From positions 2,108,001-2,172,000 of the forward strand of contig NZ_CP129235.1 of assembly GCF_030413635.1 (NCBI RefSeq): a stretch of DNA of 64,000 bases. The letters are read 5' to 3'. Origin of the DNA: Planococcus shenhongbingii. GTDB lineage: Bacteria > Bacillota > Bacilli > Bacillales_A > Planococcaceae. Numbering within the stretch: position 1 is the stretch's first letter; every line of letters starts with the position of its first letter. Of the stretch, positions 42,985 through 53,340 are shown one piece after another. Below the pieces are notes generated by a model. That model was given only the letters and a program-made list of their open reading frames with translations, was not told where the DNA came from and did not search any database. The position numbers and the translations under genes are program-made.

Positions 42985-45651
42985 CTAGATAATAATAAAT
43001 TCTTCTTTTTTCAGATTATTTTTTATCGCGGCTTGAGCGGCTGCCAGGCGCGCCAACGGAACGCGGTATGGTGAGCAGCTGACATAGTCCAGCCCTTGCA
43101 GGCAGCAAAACTCAATTGAACTCGTTTCTCCGCCATGTTCTCCGCAAATCCCTGTTTTCAAGGCCGGCTTGGTTTGTTTGCCAAGTTTAATGCCGGTTTT
43201 GATCAGTTCTCCCACACCGGCTTGGTCGAGTACGGCAAATGGATTGTCCGTCAAAATCTTGTTTTCCACGTAATCTTTCAAAAACTTGCCTTCTGCATCA
43301 TCCCGGCTGTAACCGAATGTGGTTTGCGTTAAATCGTTGGTGCCGAAAGAGAAAAAGTCGGCTTCCGTCGCGATTTCATCCGCGGTAAGCGCCGCACGCG
43401 GCACTTCGATCATGGTCCCGACGGTATAATCGATTTGTACGCCTGTCTTCGCTTGGACGGCAGCTGCCGTGTCAATGACCAGCTGGCGCATAATTTTCAA
43501 TTCGTTCACATGGCCCACCAGCGGAATCATGATTTCCGGTATGACGGTGATGCCTTTGCTTTCCAATAATGCGGCAGTATTGAAGATGGCTTCTGCCTGC
43601 ATCTGATAAATCTCAGGGAAACTAATGCCCAAGCGGACTCCCCGGTGGCCGAGCATCGGATTGGATTCATCCAATTGGCGGACGCGTTTTAGCAGTTTTT
43701 CTTTTTCAGCGAGTTCTTTGGAACCCGGTTTGGTTATTTGCAATTTGGCCACTTCCACAGCCAAATGTTCTTTGTCCGGCAAGAATTCATGAAGCGGAGG
43801 GTCCAGAAGGCGAATCGTTACCGGAAGTCCTTGCATCGCTTCAAAAATCCCTTCATAATCGCTTTCCTGCATCGGCAATAATTTAGCTAAAGCCAGTTTT
43901 CGCTGCTCTTCCGTTTCCGCTAAAATCATTTGCTGAACAATGGGAACTCGGTCAGCTTCCATGAACATATGTTCAGTCCGGCATAAACCGATGCCTTCTG
44001 CTCCAAATTCCAATGCTTTTTTTGCATCTTTCGGATTGTCTGCATTAGCCCGCACATCCAGTGTCCGTTCTTCGTCTGCCCATGACAGCAACAGCTCAAA
44101 TTCTTTTGAAAGTTCAGGGTCGATCATCGGGATTTCCCCTATGATAATTTCTCCTGTTCCGCCGTCAATTGTAATCGTATCCAATCGTTTTACGACGGTT
44201 TCCCCCACTTGGAACTGCTGCAGCTGCATATCGATTTTCAGCGCTTCACAGCCGCAAATGCAGGATTTCCCCATGCCTCTCGCGACAACCGCGGCATGGC
44301 TTGTCATGCCGCCCCGGCTGGTGACGACGCCTTGTGCCGCATGAATGCCATGGATGTCATCAGGTGTGGTTTCGGTGCGGACTAAAATCACTTTTTCGCC
44401 TTCATTGTTCAATTGTTCGGCTTCATCCGGGTCAAAAACGACGCGTCCTGTCGCTGCTCCCGGAGATGCCGGCAAGCCTTTTGCCAAGATGATTTTCTCA
44501 AATTTATCGTCAATGCGGCGGTGAAGCAGCTGGTTCAGCTGTTCCGGTTCTACGCGAAGGATCGCTTCTTTTTTGGAAATCACGCCTTCTTCCACCATTT
44601 CGACTGCAATTCGAAGTGCTGCCTGGGCGGTCCGTTTGCCATTCCGGGTTTGAAGGATAAACAGTTCTCCATGCTCCACTGTAAATTCAATATCCTGCAT
44701 ATCCTGGTAATGCTCTTCTAGGCGGCGGCACACTTCGATGAACTGTTCGAATACTTGTGGCATATCCTGCTGCAGCGTCTGGATTGGATTCGGCGTGCGA
44801 ATGCCCGCCACCACGTCCTCGCCTTGTGCATTGATTAGGTACTCCCCGTACAGCAACGATTCGCCTGTTGATGGATTTCGCGTAAATGCCACTCCTGTCC
44901 CGGAGTCTTCTCCCATATTGCCAAACACCATGCTCTGGATATTGACAGCCGTCCCGTAATGGCTCGGAATCTTATTCAACTGGCGGTATACAATCGCCCG
45001 CTGGTTATTCCAGGAATCAAATACAGCGTTGATCGATAGGAACAGCTGCTGCATCGGATCTTGCGGAAAATCTTCTTTCGTATGTTTTTTTACGATCTGT
45101 TTATAGGTGGAAATGACTTCTTTCCAATCTTCAGCAGATAGTTCGGGATCGCTGTGGTACCCTTTTGCTTCCCTAATTTTTTCCAGCTGCTGTTCAAAGT
45201 AAAAGACATCAATTTCCAGTACCACGTTCGAGAACATTTGAATGAACCGGCGGTAGGAATCATAAGCAAAACGCGGATTGCTGGTTAAGCGGGCTACCGC
45301 TTCTACGGTTTGATCATTCATTCCGAGATTCAAGACGGTGTCCATCATGCCCGGCATTGAAAATACAGATCCGGAACGGACCGACACAAGCAACGGGTTG
45401 ACGGTGCTGCCCAATTTCTTGCCGGTCTGCGCTTCCAAACGAGCCAGCGATGCCAGAATTTCCGCTTTCACTTCTTCTTGGATGCGCTTTCCCGAATCGT
45501 AATAATCGTTGCAGGCTTTGGAGGAAATCGTGAAGCCATAAGGAACCGGCAAGCCGATATTTGTCATTTCCGCTAAGTTAGCCCCTTTTCCTCCCAGAAT
45601 TTCCTTCATGCCGCTATTTCCTTCGTCAAACATATACACTTTTTTATCCAT
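42985..45651 (-). CDS. ppdK: Pyruvate, phosphate dikinase
   Basis: 888 residues. N-terminal ATP-grasp domain (GGKGANLAEMTNIGLPVP), central swivelling phosphohistidine domain SRGGMTSHAAVVARGMG with catalytic His and the regulatory Thr two residues before it, and C-terminal PEP/pyruvate barrel with GTNDLTQTTFGYSRDD and catalytic Cys in GICGEHGG. Interconverts pyruvate and PEP with ATP and phosphate; would allow gluconeogenesis from pyruvate made by the aromatic pathway. Downstream of its regulator in one operon. ATG at 45651 (GTG at 45657 is within the leader). Confidence 0.96.
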   Translation of the reverse strand: MDKKVYMFDEGNSGMKEILGGKGANLAEMTNIGLPVPYGFTISSKACNDYYDSGKRIQEEVKAEILASLARLEAQTGKKLGSTVNPLLVSVRSGSVFSMPGMMDTVLNLGMNDQTVEAVARLTSNPRFAYDSYRRFIQMFSNVVLEIDVFYFEQQLEKIREAKGYHSDPELSAEDWKEVISTYKQIVKKHTKEDFPQDPMQQLFLSINAVFDSWNNQRAIVYRQLNKIPSHYGTAVNIQSMVFGNMGEDSGTGVAFTRNPSTGESLLYGEYLINAQGEDVVAGIRTPNPIQTLQQDMPQVFEQFIEVCRRLEEHYQDMQDIEFTVEHGELFILQTRNGKRTAQAALRIAVEMVEEGVISKKEAILRVEPEQLNQLLHRRIDDKFEKIILAKGLPASPGAATGRVVFDPDEAEQLNNEGEKVILVRTETTPDDIHGIHAAQGVVTSRGGMTSHAAVVARGMGKSCICGCEALKIDMQLQQFQVGETVVKRLDTITIDGGTGEIIIGEIPMIDPELSKEFELLLSWADEERTLDVRANADNPKDAKKALEFGAEGIGLCRTEHMFMEADRVPIVQQMILAETEEQRKLALAKLLPMQESDYEGIFEAMQGLPVTIRLLDPPLHEFLPDKEHLAVEVAKLQITKPGSKELAEKEKLLKRVRQLDESNPMLGHRGVRLGISFPEIYQMQAEAIFNTAALLESKGITVIPEIMIPLVGHVNELKIMRQLVIDTAAAVQAKTGVQIDYTVGTMIEVPRAALTADEIATEADFFSFGTNDLTQTTFGYSRDDAEGKFLKDYVENKILTDNPFAVLDQAGVGELIKTGIKLGKQTKPALKTGICGEHGGETSSIEFCCLQGLDYVSCSPYRVPLARLAAAQAAIKNNLKKEEFIII

Positions 45652-45737
45652 TCTCACTGCCTCCTATAAATTGATTACGCTAATAGATTGATGAATTTTA
45701 CGGTTTCATATTTTCTTATTTATTAAAAAAACATGTT

Positions 45738-46562
45738 TTATAATGAATAAACGTTTTTTTGCATATTAAGAATATCCATTACGTCATTGGCTGTTTCTTC
45801 AATGGCTTTATTCGATACATTAATGATCGGACAGCCGACCCGTTTCATAATTTTCTCTGCGTAATCCAATTCTTCTAAAATGCGGTCTAATTTGGCATAG
45901 GCAGCGTGCGGCTGCAGCCCCAGCTTTTTCAGCCTTTCCTTGCGGATGGCATTTAAACTATCTGGCTTGATGATTAAGCCGATGCATTTGCCTTTTGGAA
46001 GTTCAAAAAGCTCAGCAGGGGCAGGCACTTCCGGAACTAAAGGGATATTGGCTACTTTATAGCCTTTATAAGCCAAATACATCGATAAAGGCGTTTTCGA
46101 TGTCCGGGACACGCCGATCAGCACAATATCCGCTTTGGCGATCCCTTCAGTATCCCGGGCATCATCGTATTTTACGGCGAATTCAATCGCTTCGACTTTT
46201 TGGAAATACTTCTCATCCAGTTTCCGCGTAAGCCCCGGTTTATGTGCCGGTTCCCGCTTATATTTTTTGATGAAGACGTTCATAAGAGGAGACAGTAAAT
46301 CAACAGCTTCAATGTTTTCCTCGTGTGCCCGTTTATTCAGATAGTCCTTCAGTGCATCAATCACAAAGGTATAAACAACAATCGAATCGTCTTTTTTTGC
46401 TTTTAAAATGATTTGTTCAATATCTGCTTCTGAACTGACATGCGAAGTTTGGCGGATTTCAAAATCTTTTTCAATGAATTGCGCGGCTACTGCTTTGACT
46501 ACAAATTCAGCTGTTTCGCCAATTGAATCAGATAAGAGATAAACAATTTCTTTCTGGCTCAT
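45738..46562 (-). CDS. PPDK regulatory protein (kinase/pyrophosphorylase, DUF299)
   Basis: 274 residues. YLLSDSIGETAEFVVKA at the start, P-loop-like IGVSRTSKTPLSMYLAYKG, and VPEVPAPAELFELPKGK are the PDRP signature. The family adds phosphate from ADP to the Thr beside the PPDK catalytic His and removes it with phosphate. Being directly upstream of ppdK (86 bases) supports the PPDK rather than PEP synthase type. GGAGGAG ribosome site. Confidence 0.93.
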   Translation of the reverse strand: MSQKEIVYLLSDSIGETAEFVVKAVAAQFIEKDFEIRQTSHVSSEADIEQIILKAKKDDSIVVYTFVIDALKDYLNKRAHEENIEAVDLLSPLMNVFIKKYKREPAHKPGLTRKLDEKYFQKVEAIEFAVKYDDARDTEGIAKADIVLIGVSRTSKTPLSMYLAYKGYKVANIPLVPEVPAPAELFELPKGKCIGLIIKPDSLNAIRKERLKKLGLQPHAAYAKLDRILEELDYAEKIMKRVGCPIINVSNKAIEETANDVMDILNMQKNVYSL

Positions 46563-46598
46563 TCTGCATGCTCCTCCAGTTCATTTAATGGAATAAAA

Positions 46599-46628
46599 AA
46601 AATGCTCCGCTAAAAAGAAGAGCATTTT
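46599..46628. terminator. Terminator of ald
   Basis: AAAATGCTC pairs with GAGCATTTT; T-runs follow on both strands. Confidence 0.7.
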
Positions 46629-46692
46629 ATTTTTTTAGAAATAAAATTCAACAATCATTCATTTGTATTCAATGCATTTCTGCTGATAGATA

Positions 46693-47826
46693 TTAAACTA
46701 AAGAGAACTCTTTCTCAAAAACTTTTTCCGCTGAAACATATTCATACCCAAGATCTTTTGCTACTGCTTCATAAGTGATTTCCTTGTTAGCCACGTTCAA
46801 GCCCTGTTTCAACGCATCATTTTCAAGCATTGCTTTGTATAAGCCTTTGTTTGCGATTTGCAGCGCGTAAGGAACCGTAACATTTGTCAAAGCGATAGTA
46901 GACGTTCTTGGTACAGCACCAGGCATGTTCGCTACTGCGTAATGAACGACGCCGTGCTTGACATATGTCGGAGCGTCATGCGTTGTAATGTGGTCGACAG
47001 TTTCTACGATTCCGCCTTGGTCAACAGCCACATCGACAATGACAGATCCCGGTTTCATCGCTTTGACCATTTCTTCTGTTACAAGCTTCGGCGCTTTGGC
47101 ACCCGGAATAAGAACTGCTCCGATTAATAGGTCAGCTTCTGCCACGGCTTTAGCAATATTCAACGGATTGGACATCAAAGTTTGGATGTCATTGCCGAAA
47201 ATGTCTTCCAGCTGGCGCAAGCGATCAGCGCTTAAATCCATGATTGTCACTTTTGCTCCAAGGCCAACTGCGATTTTAGCCGCATTCATCCCAACAATTC
47301 CGCCGCCAATGATTGTCACTTTTCCGCGTTCCACTCCAGGAACCCCGCCTAAAAGAATGCCTTCGCCGCCATTTGTCTTCTGCAAGAACTGAGCACCGAT
47401 TTGTGAAGCCATGCGTCCCGCTACTTCACTCATTGGAGTCAAAAGTGGAAGTGTACGGTTAACTGTAACTGTTTCATAAGCAAGGGCAATCACGCCTTTA
47501 TCTATTAAGGCTTTTGCCAATTCCGGTTCTGCAGCAAGGTGAAGATATGTAAATAAAATCAAGCCTTCATGGAAATATGGGTACTCCTGTGGAAGCGGTT
47601 CCTTTACTTTCATGATCATATTGGACTGAGCCCATACATCTTTCGCGAGTTCAATGATTTGTGCACCTGCAGCCGAATAATCTTCATCCGTGAATCCGCT
47701 TCCAATTCCAGCATCTTTTTCGATTAAAACTTGATGGCCAGATTTCAGGAATGAAACCACTCCACTTGGTGTAAGCGCTACACGGTTCTCGTTGTTTTTA
47801 ATTTCCTTCGGCACTCCAATAATCAT
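46693..47826 (-). CDS. ald: Alanine dehydrogenase
   Basis: 377 residues. [20 protein letters not shown] start, catalytic Lys in MKVKEPLP, His in YLHLAAE, NAD loop [18 protein letters not shown], and C-terminal [20 protein letters not shown]. Reversibly deaminates L-alanine to pyruvate and ammonia with NAD+. Monocistronic. GAGGAGGAAG ribosome site. Confidence 0.96.
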   Translation of the reverse strand: MIIGVPKEIKNNENRVALTPSGVVSFLKSGHQVLIEKDAGIGSGFTDEDYSAAGAQIIELAKDVWAQSNMIMKVKEPLPQEYPYFHEGLILFTYLHLAAEPELAKALIDKGVIALAYETVTVNRTLPLLTPMSEVAGRMASQIGAQFLQKTNGGEGILLGGVPGVERGKVTIIGGGIVGMNAAKIAVGLGAKVTIMDLSADRLRQLEDIFGNDIQTLMSNPLNIAKAVAEADLLIGAVLIPGAKAPKLVTEEMVKAMKPGSVIVDVAVDQGGIVETVDHITTHDAPTYVKHGVVHYAVANMPGAVPRTSTIALTNVTVPYALQIANKGLYKAMLENDALKQGLNVANKEITYEAVAKDLGYEYVSAEKVFEKEFSLV

Positions 47827-48097
47827 TTAAATCTTCCTCCTCAAATTATGTATTCTCAGCAGTATACAATTTGTTGCTTGTTTAGGTCATTTAAGAATGA
47901 CTGCTAAGATTCTAGTCTAAGTATACGAAGTAAAACCTCGTACTTCATTAGACATAATGTTAAGTGCATACCCCTCTCCACAAGACAAAATGGTAATTTG
48001 TTTGAAAGTTTATTCTTTTGAGAGTGTTGAGACTTTGGTACATCATGTTTTAGTTTCTTAAACTTTCGGAGAAGTATTCGTATTTTCCTGTAGTGAA
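47827..48097. other. Intergenic, presumed ald promoter
   Basis: No gene. AT-rich and presumably contains the ald promoter on the minus strand; no clear operator seen. Confidence 0.4.
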
Positions 48098-48135
48098 AAA
48101 CACCTCCTCGGAATTTTTACTCCGTGGAAGTGTTT
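48098..48135 (-). terminator. Orphan terminator of the truncated protease
   Basis: AAACACcTCCtCGGA pairs imperfectly with TCCGtGGAaGTGTTT; lies 12 bases after the subtilase remnant's stop. Confidence 0.55.
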
Positions 48136-48146
48136 CTGTTTTTCTA

Positions 48147-48366
48147 TCAATCCAATGCGTCCACCGCGTCAATCAATCCGAATCCGGAGTATTTATCATA
48201 GCCAGTCTTGAACACATCTTCTGATGAAGACTGGATAATGTGTTTGACTTGGGCTGGTTTCAATTTGTCTTTGCCATGCTGCGCAATGATGACACCAGCA
48301 AGGCCCGCCACTTTTAGAGCAGCCATCGATGTCCCGGCTTTATAGCCGTAATTTGGCCTGCTAAAA
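48147..48366 (-). pseudogene. Subtilisin-like (S8) protease, C-terminal fragment
   Basis: About 70 residues remain: PNYGYKAGTSMAALKVAGLA carries the catalytic-Ser motif GTSMA, and the end GFGLIDAVDALD is the usual C-terminus of the domain. The frame stops at a TAA just upstream (about 48380); the Asp and His parts of the triad are absent. The motif's 'AAP' is now AAL. A dead remnant with its terminator still in place. Confidence 0.85.
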
Positions 48367-48449
48367 AGTTAAACGACGAAGTGCTTGATGGCACATGCGA
48401 AAATAGCTTTCCAAAGCATTTCTTTTATTAGCAGCGCAAGCAAACGCCG

Positions 48450-48495
48450 AAAAGCCATCTTCATGGAATCGATCGATTCCATGAAGATGGCTTTT
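48450..48495. repeat. Perfect 46-base palindrome
   Basis: The sequence from 48450 to 48495 is its own reverse complement (half: AAAAGCCATCTTCATGGAATC plus GA), with centre ATCGATCGAT and a fifth T beyond. Could be a loop-poor terminator for the minus-strand gene at 48618 or a duplicated IS scar. Confidence 0.7.
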
Positions 48496-48617
48496 TCAGT
48501 ATAGGGTTTTATCAAATGAAGGAAATTGCGTTGCACATTGGGATTCGGTCATAGCGAAAGCCAACACTTTACGAATGCACAACGAAGTTGAAGCATATAG
48601 GACAGCAGTACACTCCC

Positions 48618-48842
48618 TTATTTCCAATAATTATTTGCCGCTGCTACAGTTTGGAAATGCGTGGCAACGACATGGGAAGCCATTGTGAGACTATCGGCAT
48701 TTTCTGCGTACTCAGGCCGTAATTTTTCGCGGACTTCTGCTGAAGTTTGAGTGTAAGCAACGCCTTTCCTTGCTAATGTAAGAGCAAGTTCAAAACCTTT
48801 TTGCGGAGTATCCGTCTGTAAGCTAGTGAGCCAATCTGGCAT
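48618..48842 (-). CDS. Small hypothetical protein (74 aa)
   Basis: Soluble, helical-looking: TPQKGFELALTLARKGVAYT then EVREKLRPEYAENADSLTMA and ATHFQTVAAANNYW. No signal peptide or membrane helix. Excellent AAAGGAGATGAGTAT site before ATG at 48842, so expression is likely. Not recognised. Confidence 0.55.
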   Translation of the reverse strand: MPDWLTSLQTDTPQKGFELALTLARKGVAYTQTSAEVREKLRPEYAENADSLTMASHVVATHFQTVAAANNYWK

Positions 48843-49047
48843 ATACTCATCTCCTTTGATAGGGTAATGCCAATATACCTTTAAATTTCAAAATATTCAA
48901 ATTAATACTCAAAGTAGATGTTGTATTGCAGATTAACTGCATGAAAAACAGATTCCTGGAAAGGCTAAAAAATCCTTCAGATCAGTTTATTATCCAGAAT
49001 TTCTTCTATTGCCTGAATTTACTGGCCACATTAAAAAGGAATCATCC

Positions 49048-50760
49048 TCATAAATATTCCGGTTCCCCTAACTCAACAACGACGGATTTTTCAGCTTTCT
49101 CTGTTTCATCCCTGTCGAATAGCAACTCAATCACTCTGCCAGTTAAGTTAGGAACGATTTCATGTGAATAAGTGATTTCAGCTCTTTCCAGTTTTTTATG
49201 GGCATCTACGCCATACGGGCCAATATTGATGACAGGTATATTCAATTCCCTGATGTCTTCATAATTCACATAATGCTTTGTTCCCCATGCGGGATTGTTA
49301 TTGGACAATGCATGGATTCCTTCTTCATCATCACTGACTGCTACAAAACTCATATCGGAAATGTGGGGAAAGAAGTTTCTGATGACAATCGGTTGGGCGT
49401 AAAATGGTTGAATTTCTTCAACAGCTTGATTTAAAGCGTTGATTAACGCCTCTTCTTGCGGTGTTTTTCCGGTTATTTCAATTCTTGGCGAGTACAGAGA
49501 AGAATAAAATAAAATGATGGCAGGAGATTTATCTTTCATCCATTTCCATGCTTCTTCCACCACTTTAACGGAAAACATTCTGGTGTCCAATTCATTGTTT
49601 TCTAGAAGAGTCTCTTTGAATTCGGTCATATGGGAAATAAAACTTGATCCGTTTTCCCGGATCAACCCTTTTTCCATTTCTTCATAGCTCATTACTTTCG
49701 GTTTCCACGGGATACCTGGATACGGATCCCCGCTCATTTCACAAAATTGCTTGTATCTTTTTTCATAAGAAGCCAGTGCATTTTCAAAAGCTATCAGAGC
49801 CTGTTCTTTTAATTTGTCCAATACATCCTTTGGAGTCCAAGAATGAACAAAGAAGTTAAAGTATACATAGGCGGATAAAGCAGTCTGGACGGTATAGCTT
49901 GGTTTCATATCGGTCTGCTTCAATGTAACCGGTGGCACAGTGATTTCTCCAAAAGCTTCATCGCAAAGCTCCGGATTATAATTGATCTGCCTGGTTAATT
50001 CAGCAGCGATAAAGTTGGGATCCAGCCCTTCAAAACAAGAGCCCACATGCGTTTCCGCTCCTGTGATAAAGAAGGAAGGAAGTAATTTCCCTACCGTTCC
50101 CCGGTAGATATAGCGATTTGGATCATTTTCATGCCGGGGTGAAACAAAGTCCGCATTAATCGCTGCAATATAGTCAAATCCATATTCCTTTTTCCATTGC
50201 CTGAAAGCGGGCAATGCGGAAAGGATCCCATGTGAACCGTCTTCCTCATCGCATTCGGCCAGAAACACAATATTGCCTTCCAATTCATCGGTATGCTCAG
50301 AATAATACTTCAGAAGATATAAATTGCTGGCAACACCGCTCTTCATATCAAGGACACCCCGCCCAAAAAGCCAGTTCTCCGACTCTAAATGTTCTTTTGC
50401 GAAAGTGGGAAGCTGCTCGTCTTTAAGGCTCTTCTTCAACTTTACGGAATCAAAGGCATCCTCTTTCAACTGATTAAAATCCTCTACTCCGACTGTATCG
50501 AGGTGGCCCATCAATATGACTGTTCGGCGGCTCTCACCTTTTGTCCCTTTCACGAAAGCCAGTACATTGTATCTCTCCCGCTCATCTCCATGCGTTTGAG
50601 ATAACTGCACATGGTCCGGATTCGTTTTAAAGTAAGGAAAAGATGAAATCAAGGCATGCATTGATTTTGCAAGTTCCTTTTCCCCCTCAGTGTTCACGAT
50701 GCTTTCTATTTCAACCAATTGTTTCGTAATAGCCAACACTTCATCGCGACATGGTTTCAT
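49048..50760 (-). CDS. rocB: M20-family peptidase, RocB-like
   Basis: 570 residues, as in RocB of Bacilli. Metal sites: MGHLDTVGV (His, Asp), GRGVLDMKSG (bridging Asp), ECDEEDGSHG (general base Glu), and MSFVAVSDDEEG. RocB lies in arginine-degradation regulons in B. subtilis, but its reaction is unknown; it is an amidohydrolase/peptidase by fold. No roc partners are adjacent. GAAGGAG site before the ATG. The downstream region on the minus strand is short and AT-rich. Confidence 0.8.
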   Translation of the reverse strand: MKPCRDEVLAITKQLVEIESIVNTEGEKELAKSMHALISSFPYFKTNPDHVQLSQTHGDERERYNVLAFVKGTKGESRRTVILMGHLDTVGVEDFNQLKEDAFDSVKLKKSLKDEQLPTFAKEHLESENWLFGRGVLDMKSGVASNLYLLKYYSEHTDELEGNIVFLAECDEEDGSHGILSALPAFRQWKKEYGFDYIAAINADFVSPRHENDPNRYIYRGTVGKLLPSFFITGAETHVGSCFEGLDPNFIAAELTRQINYNPELCDEAFGEITVPPVTLKQTDMKPSYTVQTALSAYVYFNFFVHSWTPKDVLDKLKEQALIAFENALASYEKRYKQFCEMSGDPYPGIPWKPKVMSYEEMEKGLIRENGSSFISHMTEFKETLLENNELDTRMFSVKVVEEAWKWMKDKSPAIILFYSSLYSPRIEITGKTPQEEALINALNQAVEEIQPFYAQPIVIRNFFPHISDMSFVAVSDDEEGIHALSNNNPAWGTKHYVNYEDIRELNIPVINIGPYGVDAHKKLERAEITYSHEIVPNLTGRVIELLFDRDETEKAEKSVVVELGEPEYL

Positions 50761-50977
50761 TGATGACGACTCCTTCAGTTAGGTATTCAAAATTGCCCGT
50801 TAACAAAAGAATAACATAAACGGCCATTTCCTCTGCCAAGCTTTTCTATCATTATTCAGCAAAAAACGATCACTGTGCTTTCCAGGCGCGTTCATGATCT
50901 GCTGCATACTCAAAGAACACAGCGCCTCTGGCTGACGTTCATGTTATATTGGAAAAAAATAAAAAAGGAGATGCGCC

Positions 50978-51703
50978 ATGATAAAAATGAAGTGGGCCAT
51001 CAGGAATGCATTGATTGCCTTATCAGCCGTCTTTCTGAGCGCCTGTGCACAGGAAGGCGCCAATCAAGCGACACTTGTGGCTTTAGGTGATTCCATTACT
51101 TACGGCGCCAACCTTGAAGACAGCGGCCGGTCGGCTTATCCGTATTTAATCGGGAATGATGCCGGATTCGAAGTGCATAACCTGGCTGTATCAGGCTGGC
51201 AAACCGCACAGGTCAAGGAAGCCCTTCGCGAAGACGAAGAATATCGGCAAAAGGTCAAAGACGCGGATGTGATCGCCATGACAATCGGCGCAAACGATTT
51301 ACTGGAAATTCTCCGTCTTGCAGAATCTGCAAGTGCCGGTGACCCGGAACGGATGGAAGAAATCATGCGCCAAGAGCTCAGCAACGGCATTGTTTTCAGT
51401 GAAATCGGTAAACTTATTGAAGAAATCCAGTCACTGACAGACGCTCAAATCCTTCTTTATAATATTTACAACCCTTTTCCGCCTCACAGCAACATGCACC
51501 AAATCGGCGAGGCCCTTCTGCCCGATGTGAACACCGCTTTCCAGGAAGTTGCTGAAAGCTATGAGAACGTCTATCTGGCTGATGCCTATTCAGCTTTCCG
51601 CGACAAACAGGAAGACTATATTATTGCCGGCGATATTCACCCAACAGAAGAAGGACAGGCTGTACTTGCTGAAATTGGGCTGGAGGTTATAGAAACCGAG
51701 TAA
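50978..51703 (+). CDS. SGNH/GDSL-family esterase lipoprotein
   Basis: 241 residues. Lipoprotein signal with lipobox LSAC (Cys about 22). SGNH motifs LVALGDSITYGANL, HNLAVSGWQT, MTIGANDLLEIL and GDIHPTEEGQ. Paralogue of 5546-6295: both have SLTDA, LLYNIYNP and LADAYSAF, but this copy is lipid-anchored. AAAAAAGGAG site. Likely hydrolyses esters or acyl groups at the outer membrane face. Confidence 0.86.
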   Translation: MIKMKWAIRNALIALSAVFLSACAQEGANQATLVALGDSITYGANLEDSGRSAYPYLIGNDAGFEVHNLAVSGWQTAQVKEALREDEEYRQKVKDADVIAMTIGANDLLEILRLAESASAGDPERMEEIMRQELSNGIVFSEIGKLIEEIQSLTDAQILLYNIYNPFPPHSNMHQIGEALLPDVNTAFQEVAESYENVYLADAYSAFRDKQEDYIIAGDIHPTEEGQAVLAEIGLEVIETE

Positions 51704-51734
51704 AAAAGCATTGCGCAATCGGCAATGCTTTTTT
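51702..51734 (+). terminator. Terminator of the SGNH lipoprotein gene
   Basis: AAAAAAGCATTGC pairs with GCAATGCTTTTTT. Confidence 0.88.
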
Positions 51735-51935
51735 ACCTTTCTGGGTTTTATTTTGTCATTTTCATAAAAAACCTTTTGGCTAAGTCAATTTATTTAAACA
51801 TGAATTTTATTTCACTTGTAAAGTCTATCACTGACTGCGTTGAATCTCTCCCGTATTACTATCGTATAGCTTGGATTGTGTTCATCAAAGAAAGTCGGTT
51901 TCTAAATAAACAGGTCAATAGAAGATAAAAACTTG

Positions 51936-52904
51936 TCAATCCATCGTGATGACCACTTTTCCTTTAGCTTGCCCTTCTCCAAAATACTGGAGAGCATCGG
52001 CAGCCTTGAACAATGGATAGCTTTTATCGATAACAGGCACGATTTTGCCCCTTTCGAAAAGCTCTTTTATCACGTTTAAATCCTGTTGGTTTGGAAGATG
52101 GATGAGGATTCCCATCTTCTTTTTAGTCATTCGTGAAACCAATGGACCCAAAGATGCAAACTGAATAATTCGGGCCGTTGTGCCTCCAATTACTACATAG
52201 CGGCCTTTCGGTTTTAAAGAGCGTTTACAGTCGAAAATCGAGCGATTCGCGACAACGTCCAAGATCAAGTCATACTGCTCTCCATTTTCAGTGAAGTTTT
52301 CTTTTGTATAATCAATGACATGGTCTGCACCAATCGAACGCAGCATATCCAATTTCCCTGAATTGTCCACAGCGGTCACTTCCGCACCAAACAATTTTGC
52401 GATTTGCAGCGCAAACGTACCGACTCCCCCGCCAGCGCCATTTAACAAAACTTTTTGGCCTTTGCTTATCCTTCCTTTATAGCGGAGCCCTTGCAAAGCG
52501 AGGACTGCTGCTTGGGGAATAGCAGCTGCCTGTTCGTTTGTCATGTGTGCTGACTTCATCGCTAAGACATCTTCTCGGACACATACATACTCGGCAAAAC
52601 CGCCCCATCCGGCTCCTGAGATATCGCCAAATACCTCATCACCCGGCGAAAATTGCTTTACATTTCTGCCCGCCGCTGCGACCTGTCCTGCAATATCAGC
52701 ACCAAGTATTTGGTATTTCGGTGTAAAAAGCCCTCCTATCCGGTTCACTAAAGGTTTCCCTCTTAAAAGATCCCAGTCCCATGAGTTCACGGATGCCGCG
52801 CAGACTTTTATCAGAACTTCATTGTCCTTAGGCAAAGGTTTTTCGACCTCTTTGAATCGAAGAACTTCAGGCAACCCATATTTCGTTGCTACAAGTGCTT
52901 TCAT
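51936..52904 (-). CDS. NAD(P)-dependent MDR oxidoreductase (quinone oxidoreductase-like)
   Basis: 322 residues. GroES-like N-terminal domain with VCAASVNSWDWDLLRG and LGADIAGQVAAAG; no structural zinc Cys cluster, as in zeta-crystallin-type enzymes. Nucleotide loop LLNGAGGGVGTFALQIAK and DRDG-like C-terminus GKVVITMD. Likely reduces quinones or enones with NADPH. In other Bacilli such genes often lie beside MalT-like LuxR regulators, and here a remnant of one follows. AAAAGGAGAG site. Confidence 0.88.
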   Translation of the reverse strand: MKALVATKYGLPEVLRFKEVEKPLPKDNEVLIKVCAASVNSWDWDLLRGKPLVNRIGGLFTPKYQILGADIAGQVAAAGRNVKQFSPGDEVFGDISGAGWGGFAEYVCVREDVLAMKSAHMTNEQAAAIPQAAVLALQGLRYKGRISKGQKVLLNGAGGGVGTFALQIAKLFGAEVTAVDNSGKLDMLRSIGADHVIDYTKENFTENGEQYDLILDVVANRSIFDCKRSLKPKGRYVVIGGTTARIIQFASLGPLVSRMTKKKMGILIHLPNQQDLNVIKELFERGKIVPVIDKSYPLFKAADALQYFGEGQAKGKVVITMD

Positions 52905-52921
52905 TTTGCAACTCTCCTTTT

Positions 52922-53340
52922 TTAGGCAGGCGCTTCAGTTTCTGCGTTCACGAGAACAACTTCAGATATTTCTTTGGAATCAATCACATGGAAATCGTCA
53001 AAAACAAGGATGAATTTGGATGGAATGGCCGAGATGTCATTGATCAGAACCGTTAGAATCGGTTCGATTGGCGGTGGCTGTTGAGATTTAAACAGATCCA
53101 CTACGCCGGTTCCAACGTCTTCCTTAATCGTCTGCAATGCCGCAATAAAATAATCCAAGAAGCGTATAGGATCACTATCCCTTTTGTCCAACGACAGCCA
53201 TGCGACCTTTTGGCAGCAACCGGCTGCCCATTTGCTAATCAACGCCTTCTTGCCAAATCCAGCGAAGACGGCGATATGCGTCAGCTTACGATTCACTCCA
53301 GCATTAAGCAGTTCAAACAGGCCTGGACGCTAGAGACTAT
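52922..53340 (-). pseudogene. MalT-like LuxR-family regulator, N-terminal fragment
   Basis: Only the first ~130 of an expected ~800-900 residues remain: LFELLNAGVNRKLTHIAVFA, a degenerate Walker A (AGFGKKALISKW, where GKT is usual), VAWLSLDKRDSDPIRFLDYF and FILVFDDFHVIDSKEI (Walker B). Beyond that the frame turns to unrelated sequence and a stop at 52922. The upstream part has an in-frame stop (MAK*). Non-functional. Confidence 0.8.
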
